Notes: generated by a model not told the origin, from the letters alone. Counted from the stretch's first letter, positions 16,156 through 25,284 are shown. The stretch: 51,351 bases of DNA from Leptolinea sp. UBA4782 (GCA_002403095.1 DHHC01000053.1:1-51351), one strand, 5' to 3'. Made by a program: numbers and translations.

Positions 16156-16161
16156 TATAAT
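16156..16161 (+). promoter_or_regulatory. -10 element for the oxidoreductase/heparinase genes
   Basis: TATAAT lies 20 bases before the ATG at 16182, with GAGGAG between them. It lies back to back with the minus-strand promoter at 16130-16138. No convincing -35 is seen. Confidence 0.55.
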
Positions 16162-16181
16162 GAGCGTCAAGAGGAGATTGC

Positions 16182-18335
16182 ATGAAACAGGTATTGCAGA
16201 ACTTACGTAATGGCCAGATCTCGGTTGAGGATATCCCAGCTCCTACCGTAACCCGGCACACTGCCCTGGTTCAAAATGCATTCTCACTGGTCTCAGCTGG
16301 TACTGAACGGATGATCGTTGAATTTGGCGAGAAGAACCTGGCGGGAAAAGCATTGTCACGCCCTGACCTGGTACGGCAGGTTCTCGATAAAACCAGCCGG
16401 GAGGGTTTAATCCCCACCCTGCAATCAGTGTTCAACCGCCTGGACCAGCCTATGACCCTGGGCTATTCCTGCGCCGGCACAATTCTCGAAGTTGGAGAAA
16501 GTCTACAGGGGTTCAATCCAGGAGACAGGGTCGCATGCGGCGGTGCTGGACACGCAGTGCATGCAGAAGTTATCGCTGTACCTCAAAATTTGATGGTCAA
16601 GCTGCCAGATACAGTCAGCTTTGAACAGGCTGCTTTTACCACCCTGGGCACAGTTGCCATGCACGGGTTCAGGCTGGCAGAGCCCCAGGTGGGAGAAACT
16701 GTGGCTGTGATCGGTTTGGGTCTGCTTGGTTTGCTTGCTGCGCAGATTGCCCGTGCAGCCGGTTGTAAGGTAATCGGGATCGAGCCAAACCCATCACGCA
16801 CCGCTCTGGGTAACCAGCTCGGGTTAACCACTTGCAGCCCCGATGATGCGGAAGAAACCTCGCAACAGTTCACAAAAGGGTTGGGGTTGGATGTAATCTT
16901 GATCTGCGCCGATACCTCATCCAGCGATCCGGTAAACCTGGCTGCCAGTATTGCCCGCGACCGGGCAAGGGTAATAGCTGTCGGTTCAGTCGGCATGGAA
17001 ATCACCCGCAAGCAGTTTTACGAAAAAGAGATCCTCTTCCGAGTCTCCCGTTCGTACGGACCCGGAAGGTATGATTTTGACTACGAAGAGAAAGGCAGAA
17101 ACTACCCGGCAGGCTACATCCGTTGGACCGAACAGCGCAACATGCAGGCGTTTGTCGATTTGCTGGGTGACCGGTCAATTACTGTCGAACCCCTAATCAG
17201 CCATACCTTTGCAATAGAAGATGCAACCAGCGCCTACGAATTAATCCTTGGTAAAAATGGAACACCATACCTGGGTGTGCTTTTGAAGTATCCGCAAAAG
17301 CAGCCTTCAGAATTGACCTTGCGTAAGGTCAGTCTGCAACCAGGCTTCAAGCTGGAGCCCACTTCCAATCAACTGGTTGCCGGCGTGCTCGGAGCAGGGA
17401 ACTACGCCCAGGCAGTGTTCCTACCGGTTCTGGCAAAAGCAAAAAAAACCGTTTTGCATACGATTGTTTCCGGTTCTGGTGTATCGGCCAACCGGGCTGC
17501 GAAAAAATATGGTTTCCTTCATGCCAGTTCAGATGAAAATGAGGTTTTCCAGAACCAGGAGATTAATACAGCCGTGGTGTTAACCCAGCATGATCACCAT
17601 GCCCGACAGGTTTTAGCCGCGCTCGAAAATGGGAAACATGTGTATTGTGAAAAACCCCTGGCACTGGACATGGACAACCTGCAGGCAATATTTGACCTTG
17701 TGTCGCAGAAAAACCTTTGTCTTATGGTCGGGTTTAACCGTCGCTTTGCTCCCTTGGCACAAAAACTAAAAGAGTTTGTGACCTCCGTAAACGAACCAAA
17801 GATGGTCAGCTACCGGGTGAACGCTGGGGCTTTGCCTGCCAACCACTGGCTGCATGATCCGCAGCGTGGTGGGGGGCGTTTACTTGGTGAAGCCTGCCAT
17901 TTTATCGATTTTGTCACCTTCCTGGTTGGTGAGAACCCCCTTTCGCTCGATGTCTCCGCACTGCCGGGTCGGGGAATCTACCCTCCAGACAACTTTACCC
18001 TTCGCCTGGTTTACCCGGATGGATCCATAGGGGTGGTTAATTACCTGGCAAATGGCGACCGCTCCTTCCCCAAGGAGTATTGTGAAGTCTTTAGCGGCGG
18101 GAAAATCGGCATCCTGGATGATTTCCACCGCCTCACCCTCGTTAATCAAGGAAAGAAGCAAATCCACCGCAGCCAGATGGATAAAGGCCAGCGGAATGCC
18201 TGGCAGGCTTTTACCAGCGCAATTACTTCAGGGTCTGAGCCCCCAATCCCTTATCCGGAGTTATTGAGCACCAGCCAGGCAGCTATCCTGGCGTCCCAGG
18301 CATCCACAAACGGCGAAAAAGTATTCCTGCAGTGA
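16182..18335 (+). CDS. Bi-domain oxidoreductase (MDR dehydrogenase fused to Gfo/Idh/MocA)
   Basis: 717 residues in two halves. Residues 1-370 are a medium-chain dehydrogenase with Rossmann GLGLLG at 178-183. The usual catalytic-zinc GHE motif is replaced by GYSCAG near 94, so classical alcohol dehydrogenase chemistry is doubtful. Residues about 395-717 are a Gfo/Idh/MocA domain with GAGNYA at 404-409 and the catalytic-loop EKP at 490-492. Such fusions occur in polysaccharide clusters next to heparinase II/III-like proteins, as here (gap 7 bases), and probably oxidise or epimerise a nucleotide-sugar or glycan unit. GAGGAG precedes the ATG. Confidence 0.9.
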   Translation: MKQVLQNLRNGQISVEDIPAPTVTRHTALVQNAFSLVSAGTERMIVEFGEKNLAGKALSRPDLVRQVLDKTSREGLIPTLQSVFNRLDQPMTLGYSCAGTILEVGESLQGFNPGDRVACGGAGHAVHAEVIAVPQNLMVKLPDTVSFEQAAFTTLGTVAMHGFRLAEPQVGETVAVIGLGLLGLLAAQIARAAGCKVIGIEPNPSRTALGNQLGLTTCSPDDAEETSQQFTKGLGLDVILICADTSSSDPVNLAASIARDRARVIAVGSVGMEITRKQFYEKEILFRVSRSYGPGRYDFDYEEKGRNYPAGYIRWTEQRNMQAFVDLLGDRSITVEPLISHTFAIEDATSAYELILGKNGTPYLGVLLKYPQKQPSELTLRKVSLQPGFKLEPTSNQLVAGVLGAGNYAQAVFLPVLAKAKKTVLHTIVSGSGVSANRAAKKYGFLHASSDENEVFQNQEINTAVVLTQHDHHARQVLAALENGKHVYCEKPLALDMDNLQAIFDLVSQKNLCLMVGFNRRFAPLAQKLKEFVTSVNEPKMVSYRVNAGALPANHWLHDPQRGGGRLLGEACHFIDFVTFLVGENPLSLDVSALPGRGIYPPDNFTLRLVYPDGSIGVVNYLANGDRSFPKEYCEVFSGGKIGILDDFHRLTLVNQGKKQIHRSQMDKGQRNAWQAFTSAITSGSEPPIPYPELLSTSQAAILASQASTNGEKVFLQ

Positions 18336-18342
18336 ATTCTTA

Positions 18343-20289
18343 ATGGATACGATGGCTGGTCCTGCGCGAACGTTGATCCTCATAAAGACTATCCAGCAGC
18401 TCGGGTTTCGGCCTGTATTGGACCTGGCATTTCACAGGCTTGGATACAAAACCGGGTATTACTACCGCCAGACTATCAAACCGCCCGCCCTTTCCAGACA
18501 GCACGCTGCTAAAGTCCAACCTTTAGCAGTTCTAACATTTCCCCCTGAAAGCTTTCCTGGCAATGATCCTGCCTGCATACCTGCAGCCGATGAGATCGTG
18601 AACGGAATGTACCGCCCATTTTCTGGTAGCTTATCTCCGCTTGATTTTGCTATCGAGGATGCCGATGTCCATTGGACCAGGATCGGGGATTCTGACCCGC
18701 AGAATGATTTGAAACTGGTCTGGGAACCGGCCCGCTTTTGCTGGGTCAGCCCGCTCGTCAGGGCTTTATGCAAAACAGGCGATCCGCGCTATATTCGTAC
18801 CTTCTGGCAACACTGGCACAGCTTTCAGGAAGTGAACATTCCGTATTGCGGTCCAAACTGGGTATCTGCCCAGGAGGTTGCAATACGATTGATGAATTGG
18901 ATAATGGCGCTGCTGTTTTTCGGCAGCCATCCTGCTACCAGTGCTGATGAGAGGGAAGCCCTCATCCAGGGGATTTTTATACATGCTTACCGGATTCCAT
19001 GCACCTTAAGCTATGCGAAGGCGCAGATGAATAATCATCTTCTGACCGAATCAGCCGGATTATTCACAGCCGGGTGTTTATTCAAGCACATGCCTGAAGG
19101 TCGGAAATGGATTCAGCTTGGCTGGAAGAATTTTAACGAAGGCATCCTTTCACAGGTCGACCCGGATGGTACGTACATCCAGCACTCTGTCAATTACCAC
19201 CGCCTGATGCTCCAAACCGCTTTTTGGATGACTGCTGCCGCGCGCACCCAGAATCTGGCATTGCCGCCAGGTGTTAATGGAAGACTTGCTGCTGCCACCC
19301 GCTGGCTGTTGGCACACCTTGACCTGCCCAGCGGTAAGGTCTCAAACCTGGGCCACAATGACGGTACATATTTGTTTCCCCTTGCAGGTTCTAATTATGG
19401 GGATTACCGCCCCACGGCACAAACCGCTGCCATCATTTACCTGAACCAGAGAGCTTTGCCTGAAGGACCTTGGGATGAGATGGCAGCATGGTTCAACTCT
19501 GGACTGCCAGAGCAGGTAAATAAAAGCCTTGTTCAACTGGAGAAAACTTCTGCCCTGGTTTCATCCAGCATCCGGGTTAATATGCGTACCGCCAGGTACA
19601 CCAGCCGCCCGGCCCATGCCGACCAGCTGCATGTAGACCTGTGGTGGGATGGTGAAAACATCCTTCAGGATGCCGGCACCTACCGCTATACCGCACCATT
19701 CCCCTGGGACAACCGGTTGGCAAGGTCTGCATATCATAATGCCCTTACGATAGATGACCAGGAGCCGATGCTGTGGGCGGGCAGGTTCCTCTGGCTGGAT
19801 TGGGACCAGCATAAACTGGCAGCTGCACCGAAAGGACACCTGGCTGCCACCCATTCCGGATATGAGAAAGCTGGATATTTATGTAAACGGGAGATCCGTT
19901 TTTCAGCCCCGACCCAGGTTGAGATCGTTGACAGCGTTGAACCCGTCAAGACTGGATCCTCATCACACCTGCTCCGGCTGCACTGGCTTCTGCCGGCATG
20001 GGAGTGGAACCTAGATAATGTGAATTCCCTTACCATCTTGAAACCAGGGACGGACAGGCAGGTTTTGATCGAGACCGCCGTAACCCCTGCCATCCAGGTT
20101 CACAACCTGGAAACACAGCTGGTGTATGCCGGCAACGTCCTTCACGGTCAAGATGACACGCTCTCCTCCACCTTTGGCTGGACATCCCCAACATACAACC
20201 ACCTTACTCCAGCATTATCGCTCAGGGTTGCAATCCGGTCACTTTTACCAGCTCAGGTTACCACCCGTTTCACATTCAAACCATCCTAA
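18343..20289 (+). CDS. Heparinase II/III-family polysaccharide lyase
   Basis: 648 residues. The N-terminal alpha-helical barrel-like domain (about 60-370) contains NNHLLTESAGLFTAG with Asn and His residues typical of the family. The C-terminal beta-sandwich (about 400-640) contains HADQLHVDLWWDGENILQDAGTY and the YHNALTIDDQ block. Known family members cleave uronic-acid-containing glycans (heparin, heparan, alginate) by beta-elimination. No signal peptide is evident, as is common for the copies found in biosynthetic clusters, so it may edit or proofread a glycan rather than feed on it. The start is ATG 18343, though ATG 18352 is possible; the ribosome binding site is weak. Confidence 0.88.
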   Translation: MDTMAGPARTLILIKTIQQLGFRPVLDLAFHRLGYKTGYYYRQTIKPPALSRQHAAKVQPLAVLTFPPESFPGNDPACIPAADEIVNGMYRPFSGSLSPLDFAIEDADVHWTRIGDSDPQNDLKLVWEPARFCWVSPLVRALCKTGDPRYIRTFWQHWHSFQEVNIPYCGPNWVSAQEVAIRLMNWIMALLFFGSHPATSADEREALIQGIFIHAYRIPCTLSYAKAQMNNHLLTESAGLFTAGCLFKHMPEGRKWIQLGWKNFNEGILSQVDPDGTYIQHSVNYHRLMLQTAFWMTAAARTQNLALPPGVNGRLAAATRWLLAHLDLPSGKVSNLGHNDGTYLFPLAGSNYGDYRPTAQTAAIIYLNQRALPEGPWDEMAAWFNSGLPEQVNKSLVQLEKTSALVSSSIRVNMRTARYTSRPAHADQLHVDLWWDGENILQDAGTYRYTAPFPWDNRLARSAYHNALTIDDQEPMLWAGRFLWLDWDQHKLAAAPKGHLAATHSGYEKAGYLCKREIRFSAPTQVEIVDSVEPVKTGSSSHLLRLHWLLPAWEWNLDNVNSLTILKPGTDRQVLIETAVTPAIQVHNLETQLVYAGNVLHGQDDTLSSTFGWTSPTYNHLTPALSLRVAIRSLLPAQVTTRFTFKPS

Positions 20290-20309
20290 CATCTGATCAT
20301 CCAATCAGG

Positions 20310-20315
20310 TACAAT
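20310..20315 (+). promoter_or_regulatory. -10 element of a probable leaderless promoter
   Basis: TACAAT is followed by six bases (TAATCT) and then the ATG at 20322, the same geometry as at 4021-4033. A partial -35 (CTAACA, 20286-20291) lies 18 bases upstream. No Shine-Dalgarno is present. It would drive the glycosyltransferase, response regulator and kinase genes. Confidence 0.5.
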
Positions 20316-20321
20316 TAATCT

Positions 20322-21539
20322 ATGCATATTTTATTGATCCACCAGGCATTTGCAGGCCTGGATGAAGCCGGCGGCACGCGACATTATGAAATGGCTTGTT
20401 TACTTGCCAGTCAGGGACACCAGGTGACGATCATTGCCAGCCCTGTCAGCTATATTACAGGCATCAGCAGCCATGCGGGTAATAAAACCAAAAAACAAAC
20501 ACCGGTACCGGGCGTAACCATCATCCGGGCATACACGTACAGTGCCTTGCACCGCAGTTTCTTTCACCGGGTACTCAGTTTCTTCAGCTTCATGGTTTCG
20601 TCCTTTTTCGCTGGTATTGGTGTGCGCAAGGTTGACCTTATCTGGGGAACTTCTCCTCCCATTTTCCAGGGTTTTACTGCCTGGCTGCTTGCATTTCTCA
20701 AACGGGTGCCATTCTTGTTTGAAGTCCGCGACCTCTGGCCTGCTTTTGCGATTGCAGTTGGTGTACTAAGGAGCAAGCTGTTGATTAAATTGTCGCTCTG
20801 GCTGGAAAGATTTCTCTACAAGCAGGCTGATAAAGTAGTCATCAATTCACCTGGTTTCATGGAGCATGTGCACAGCCGGGGAGCAAAAGAGGTGATCCTG
20901 GTACCGAACGGGGTAGACCCGGACATGTTCACAGCGGACCATTCTCAAATAAATCCCTGGTTGGTAAAAAAGGATGGGCATTACGTTGTCCTGTATGCAG
21001 GCGCACACGGACTATCGAACGACCTGCCAAACTTGCTGCAGGCTGCAAAACTGGTGGAAAAGGAAAGCGCAATTAAATTCTGGCTGGTTGGGGACGGCAA
21101 AGAGAAACCCAACCTGGTCCGACAGGCTGAACAAATGCAGCTGACCAACCTGGAGTTTTTTCCTTCTGTCTCCAAACTGGAAATGAACCAGGTCATGGCA
21201 GCATCGGATGTGTGTATTGCCAGCCTGCTGCCGATAGAGATGTACAAAACTACTTACCCGAACAAAGTTTTTGATTACATGGCGGCAGGGAAGCCTGTCA
21301 TTCTTGCTATCGACGGGGTCATCCGCCAGGTGGTTGAGGATGCAATGGCAGGAATTTTCTCGGAACCGGGCAACCCGGCTGACCTGGCGGAGGCAGTAAA
21401 CTATTGCTACACCCATCCGGATATGGCACTGCAGATGGGGCTGAATGGAAGGAAGTATGTGAGTATGCACTTCAATCGTAAAGACCTGACCGAGCAATTC
21501 CGACAGGTCATTGAGTCAACAGGAAAAATGAATGACTGA
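20322..21539 (+). CDS. Glycosyltransferase family 4 protein
   Basis: 405 residues with the GT-B fold. The N-terminal acceptor domain starts MHILLIHQAF and contains GGTRHYEMA. The C-terminal domain has VPNGVD, LYAGAHGLSND, FWLVGDGKEK and the DYMAAGKPVILAIDG nucleotide-sugar-binding region, with the EX7E-like ETxV positions less clear. It resembles WbuB-type amino-sugar transferases. It should add a sugar to a lipid-linked glycan at the inner membrane face. Its 3' end overlaps the response regulator start by 8 bases, so the two are cotranscribed and perhaps translationally coupled. Confidence 0.9.
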   Translation: MHILLIHQAFAGLDEAGGTRHYEMACLLASQGHQVTIIASPVSYITGISSHAGNKTKKQTPVPGVTIIRAYTYSALHRSFFHRVLSFFSFMVSSFFAGIGVRKVDLIWGTSPPIFQGFTAWLLAFLKRVPFLFEVRDLWPAFAIAVGVLRSKLLIKLSLWLERFLYKQADKVVINSPGFMEHVHSRGAKEVILVPNGVDPDMFTADHSQINPWLVKKDGHYVVLYAGAHGLSNDLPNLLQAAKLVEKESAIKFWLVGDGKEKPNLVRQAEQMQLTNLEFFPSVSKLEMNQVMAASDVCIASLLPIEMYKTTYPNKVFDYMAAGKPVILAIDGVIRQVVEDAMAGIFSEPGNPADLAEAVNYCYTHPDMALQMGLNGRKYVSMHFNRKDLTEQFRQVIESTGKMND

Positions 21540-22236
21540 GCTGATCCTGGTTGTGGATGATGAGCTTACCCTGCAGGAAACAATTGCGTACCAGTTGACA
21601 AGGCAGGGTTATGAAGTGGTTGTCTCTGCTGATGGAGAAGATGCCCTGGAGAAAGCGAGGGCACACCATCCTGATTTGATTATCCTGGATATCATGCTGC
21701 CGAAACTGGATGGATTCGAAGTTTGCCGGATCCTAAGGCAAGAAATGAATACACCCATCCTGATGCTGACTGCCCGCGATGACGAGATTGACCGGGTGGT
21801 AGGGCTGGAGGTAGGGGCTGATGATTACCTGACCAAGCCATTCAGCATGCGGGAATTGCTGGCAAGAGTAAAAGCCTTGCTGCGCCGCGTGCGCCTGATC
21901 AAAGAAGAAGCAAATGTTGTCAAGGAGCAGGATTCCGAGGTTCTGCACATTGGCGGGCTGGTGATCGATCTTAACCGCCATGAAATCCGGCGGAACAATG
22001 AGGTTATCAACTTAAAACCCAAAGAGTACGAATTGCTTATCTGCCTGGCAAAACATCCCGGCCGCGTTTATTCACGTGAGATGCTGCTGGAGCAAATTTG
22101 GGGTTGGGAGTACATCGGCAACAGCCGCACGGTGGATGTCCATATCCGCTGGCTGCGCGAAAAAATCGAGGAAGACCCTGCCAACCCAAGGCATTTAATA
22201 ACAGTCCGGTCAGCTGGATACCGGTTTGAGGAGTAA
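21532..22236 (+). CDS. OmpR/PhoB-family response regulator, probable phosphate regulator
   Basis: 234 residues. Receiver domain with Asp10, phospho-acceptor Asp53 (DLIILDIMLP), Thr80 and Lys102 (TKPF). The C-terminal winged helix (about 135-233) includes LKPKEYELLICLAKHPGRVYSREMLL and RTVDVHIRWLREK. With the PhoR-type kinase two bases downstream and a Pho box before pstS 2 kb away, it is very likely the PhoB/PhoP counterpart. Its start lies inside the end of the glycosyltransferase gene, an unusual neighbour for a phosphate regulator. Confidence 0.93.
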   Translation: MTELILVVDDELTLQETIAYQLTRQGYEVVVSADGEDALEKARAHHPDLIILDIMLPKLDGFEVCRILRQEMNTPILMLTARDDEIDRVVGLEVGADDYLTKPFSMRELLARVKALLRRVRLIKEEANVVKEQDSEVLHIGGLVIDLNRHEIRRNNEVINLKPKEYELLICLAKHPGRVYSREMLLEQIWGWEYIGNSRTVDVHIRWLREKIEEDPANPRHLITVRSAGYRFEE

Positions 22237-22238
22237 CT

Positions 22239-23999
22239 ATGAGAAAATCCCTGGGATTACGTCTGGTTGTTCTGGTTGTCCTGGTAATTGGCATTTCTTA
22301 TGCGGTCTTAGGTCTTTACCTGTCCTATACTCTCAAGCAAGATGCACAGTCTTCACAAGAAAACGAATTGCTGCAGTCCGCCCAGAAGGTTGCTGAACAG
22401 CTTGCTCCGGATTTCCGAAATGTTGACCAAAAAGAAGCAGTGAATAAGTCGATCCAATCGATGGCTCAGGTGACAGGCTACCGCATCACCATTGTCAGCA
22501 CGGATGGGACGGTGCTTTTCGATTCTGAAGAAGACCCTCAGGTTATGGAAAACCATATCACACGCCCAGAAATTGCCCACGCCCTTTCCGGCTCACCCTC
22601 CATAGAATTGCGCTACAGCCGGACGTTACAACAGCAACTTATGTACGCTGCTGTTCCAGTAAAAAGCGGCCTGGAAATCCTTGCGGTGGCCAGGACAGCA
22701 TACCCTGTGGATCTTATTGAAAACGAAATGGCTGTTCTCAACCGGACAATGCTCAATGCCCTTTTAGCAGCGGCACTGGTAACTATTCTGCTGACGGCAT
22801 TCTTTGCATTTGAGGTGATTAAACCCTTAAGAAGGCTTACCAGCCAGATTGATAGATATGAAACTGGCGCTCCACCTGAGACAATACTTAAATCCCGCCG
22901 GGATGAAATCGGGCAGCTAGAGAAAGCCTTTGAGCGTATGGCAGGGATGATTGACAGCCGGTTCACTGACTTGAACACTGAACGCATGCAGCTGGATGCC
23001 ATCCTGAACCACATGAATGACGGCATTCTCATCATCAATGCAGAAGGGAACGTTGAGAGGATTAACCTGGCAGCCCTGTCGATGTTTAACCTTACCTCAC
23101 AGGATGCGATTAACCGCTCTGCAGTTGAAGTATTACGCCAGGTGCAATTGATCGAACTCTGGAAAGCTTGCAGCGCAACCGGTAAACAGCAGGTAACAAC
23201 CGTTGAAACATCACCCGGGCGGTTGTTCCTGCAGGGCATCGCCACACCGGTCACCTGGGGTGAGAAGAGCAGTATCATGCTCATCTTCCAGGACCTGACC
23301 CGCATCCACCAGCTTGAGCTTGTGCGGAAGGAGTTTGTCAGCAATGTCTCCCATGAATTACGAACCCCGCTCAGCTCAATGAAAGCGTTGAATGAAACTC
23401 TGCAGGACACAATATCGGAAGAGCCTGAAGTATCCCAAAAATTCTTAAAAAAGATGGACCAGGAGTTGGATAACCTGATTCAACTTGTAAATGAGCTGCT
23501 AGAACTTTCCCGTCTTGAATCCGGGAGAGTTCCAATTGATCGGCAGAGAGTATCACCTTCAGTCCTGCTTCAGTCAGCTGAAGACCACATGAAACTCCAG
23601 GCAGAAAGAAATGGATTGGAGATCATGACGATTCACAACAACGTTCTTCCGGATGTAAGCGCAGACTTTACCAGGATCGACCAGGTATTTACCAACCTCA
23701 TCCACAATGCTATTAAATTCACCCCACCTGGCGGCAAGATCACCCTATCTGCCATGCAGGAAGAAGACCAGGTTGTTTTCACCATCGAGGATTCCGGGAT
23801 CGGTATCTCGCCCGAAGTCCTGCCCCGCATTTTTGAGCGCTTTTATAAGGCAGACCGCAGCCGTGCCAGCACAGGCACAGGGTTAGGACTTTCGATTTCC
23901 AAGCATGTCATCGAATCACATGGCGGTAAGATTTGGGCAGAGAGCGTAGAAGGAAAAGGCAGTAAATTCTCTTTTTCACTGCCCATAATTCAAGCCTGA
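22239..23999 (+). CDS. phoR: PhoR-type sensor histidine kinase
   Basis: 586 residues: membrane helix (8-29), an extracytoplasmic sensor of about 135 residues, membrane helix (170-193), HAMP linker (194-247), PAS domain (250-360), HisKA with His372 in SHELRTPLSS, and HATPase_c with an N box (FTNLIHNAIKF), G1 DSGIGIS and G2 GTGLGLSIS. All catalytic boxes are intact. GAGGAG at the end of the response regulator gene serves as the ribosome binding site. It would autophosphorylate under phosphate limitation and pass the phosphoryl group to the upstream regulator. A terminator follows. Confidence 0.92.
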   Translation: MRKSLGLRLVVLVVLVIGISYAVLGLYLSYTLKQDAQSSQENELLQSAQKVAEQLAPDFRNVDQKEAVNKSIQSMAQVTGYRITIVSTDGTVLFDSEEDPQVMENHITRPEIAHALSGSPSIELRYSRTLQQQLMYAAVPVKSGLEILAVARTAYPVDLIENEMAVLNRTMLNALLAAALVTILLTAFFAFEVIKPLRRLTSQIDRYETGAPPETILKSRRDEIGQLEKAFERMAGMIDSRFTDLNTERMQLDAILNHMNDGILIINAEGNVERINLAALSMFNLTSQDAINRSAVEVLRQVQLIELWKACSATGKQQVTTVETSPGRLFLQGIATPVTWGEKSSIMLIFQDLTRIHQLELVRKEFVSNVSHELRTPLSSMKALNETLQDTISEEPEVSQKFLKKMDQELDNLIQLVNELLELSRLESGRVPIDRQRVSPSVLLQSAEDHMKLQAERNGLEIMTIHNNVLPDVSADFTRIDQVFTNLIHNAIKFTPPGGKITLSAMQEEDQVVFTIEDSGIGISPEVLPRIFERFYKADRSRASTGTGLGLSISKHVIESHGGKIWAESVEGKGSKFSFSLPIIQA

Positions 24000-24025
24000 T
24001 ATAGATCCGCAAATTCAAGAAAAGG

Positions 24026-24050
24026 TCCGCACCACAGGTGCGGATTTTTC
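24026..24050 (+). terminator. Intrinsic terminator after phoR
   Basis: TCCGCACC (24026-24033), a 3-base loop, GGTGCGGA (24037-24044), then TTTTTC. It separates the regulator genes from the pst operon. Confidence 0.88.
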
Positions 24051-24104
24051 TTAACAGGTTGTTAACCTGCTGTTCTCTTCGCCTTAATGACGATTTGCTA
24101 TCAT
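24051..24104 (+). promoter_or_regulatory. Pho box with four 11-bp repeats and extended -10 of pstS
   Basis: Four direct repeats start every 11 bases: TTAACA (24051), TTAACC (24062), TTCTCT (24073) and TTAATG (24084). They are followed nine bases later by TATCAT (24099-24104), preceded by TG-C (extended -10). There is no good -35, as expected for an activator-dependent promoter. The 11-base period and TTAACA core match the PhoB/PhoP half-sites known in Proteobacteria and Bacillus. AAGGAG and the pstS ATG follow. Confidence 0.82.
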
Positions 24105-24138
24105 GCAGACATCGATATCTAAACCCTAAGGAGAAGAA

Positions 24139-25200
24139 ATGTCAGCAAAAAGAATGCTTGTGTTTGTAATGATCATTGGCAGTATCGTCCTGTCAGCATG
24201 CAGCGGCGGTGCAGCATCCGCCCCCACCACTGCTCCTGTAGCAACTGAAGCGGTTGCTGTGCAGCCCACTGAAGCAGCAAAAGAGTTAGTTCCTGTTGAT
24301 GAAGGCGGTTTACCTGAGGTTGACCCCGGTGCCCTTACTGGCGAAATTTATACTGCAGGTTCATCCACAGTTGGCCCCCTGACCGAAGCAGTCATCGAGC
24401 AGTTCATCAACGAAGGTTTTACCGGTCAAATCAAAAACGATATTATCGGTTCTGGCGCCGGCTTTGAACGGTTTTGTGTCAGCGGTGAAACAGATGTTGC
24501 CAATGCAAGTCGTGCCATCAAATCCTCCGAAGTTGAATCCTGCGCCCAGTTGACACCCGCTCGCACCCCGATTGAGTTCAGGGTTGGAACGGATGCCATC
24601 GCCGTTGTCGTGAGCAAAGACAATACATTCGCAACCGACATCACCCTGGCGGAACTGGCCATGCTATTTACAACTGCAGAAAACTGGTCAGATGTCAGGG
24701 CTGAATGGCCAAATGAACCCATCCAGCGCTTCACTCCCGGAACCGATAGTGGTACATTCGATTTCTTCGTGGAAGTTGTCATCCAGAAGCCTCAAAAGCT
24801 CGAAAAAATTGAGGATGCCAAAGCCCTTGCTTTAAGTGCATCCAACCTGCAGACCAGTGAAGATGATAATGTACTCGTGCAGGGTGTGGAAGGCAGCCCA
24901 TACGCCATCGGCTACTTTGGTTTTGCCTACTACCAGGAACAGGCAGCCAATTTACATGCCCTCTCTATCGACGGGGTCGCCCCCTCCGGTGAGACTGCTG
25001 AAAGCGGCGACTATGTCCTTGCCCGCCCCCTGTTCATCTATTCGGATGCAGAAATCATGAAAGCCAAACCGCAAGTAGCAGCGTTCATCAATTACTACCT
25101 GACGTATGTGAATGACCTGATCGGTGAGGTAGGTTACTTCCCGGCCAGCGCAGAAGCCCTGGACCAGGCAAAACAGGCCTGGCTGGATGCAATGCAGTAG
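24139..25200 (+). CDS. pstS: Phosphate ABC transporter substrate-binding lipoprotein PstS
   Basis: 353 residues. Lipoprotein signal with lipobox LSAC, Cys21 being the lipidation site, then a Thr/Ala/Pro/Glu-rich tether (22-60) and the phosphate-binding protein fold. The motifs YTAGSSTVGPLTEA, GSGAGFERFC, ANASRAIKSSE and TPGTDSGTFDFF supply the phosphate-contacting Ser, Thr, Arg and Asp residues of the PstS/SphX group. AAGGAG precedes the ATG. It captures phosphate outside the membrane and delivers it to PstCA. It is the first gene of the operon, directly under the Pho box. Confidence 0.95.
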   Translation: MSAKRMLVFVMIIGSIVLSACSGGAASAPTTAPVATEAVAVQPTEAAKELVPVDEGGLPEVDPGALTGEIYTAGSSTVGPLTEAVIEQFINEGFTGQIKNDIIGSGAGFERFCVSGETDVANASRAIKSSEVESCAQLTPARTPIEFRVGTDAIAVVVSKDNTFATDITLAELAMLFTTAENWSDVRAEWPNEPIQRFTPGTDSGTFDFFVEVVIQKPQKLEKIEDAKALALSASNLQTSEDDNVLVQGVEGSPYAIGYFGFAYYQEQAANLHALSIDGVAPSGETAESGDYVLARPLFIYSDAEIMKAKPQVAAFINYYLTYVNDLIGEVGYFPASAEALDQAKQAWLDAMQ

Positions 25201-25220
25201 CCAGTCCATTCTTATAACCG

Positions 25221-25252
25221 TCGTCCCTCTCCTTTGTCAAGGAGAGGGACGA
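25221..25252 (+). other. Intercistronic hairpin between pstS and pstC
   Basis: A perfect 14-bp stem (25221-25234 with 25239-25252, arm TCGTCCCTCTCCTT) and a 4-base loop, with no T-run after it. It is too stable to be chance but lacks a terminator tail, so it probably protects the pstS 3' end or limits read-through into pstC, as seen for other abundant binding proteins. Confidence 0.7.
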
Positions 25253-25284
25253 AACCATGTATATATCTTTAACGAAAACGAAAA

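Noticed and set aside
22613..23410. 265-codon frame antisense to phoR
   Set aside because: phoR has all kinase motifs in this span; the antisense protein is low-complexity Ser/Arg/Thr with no recognisable motif.
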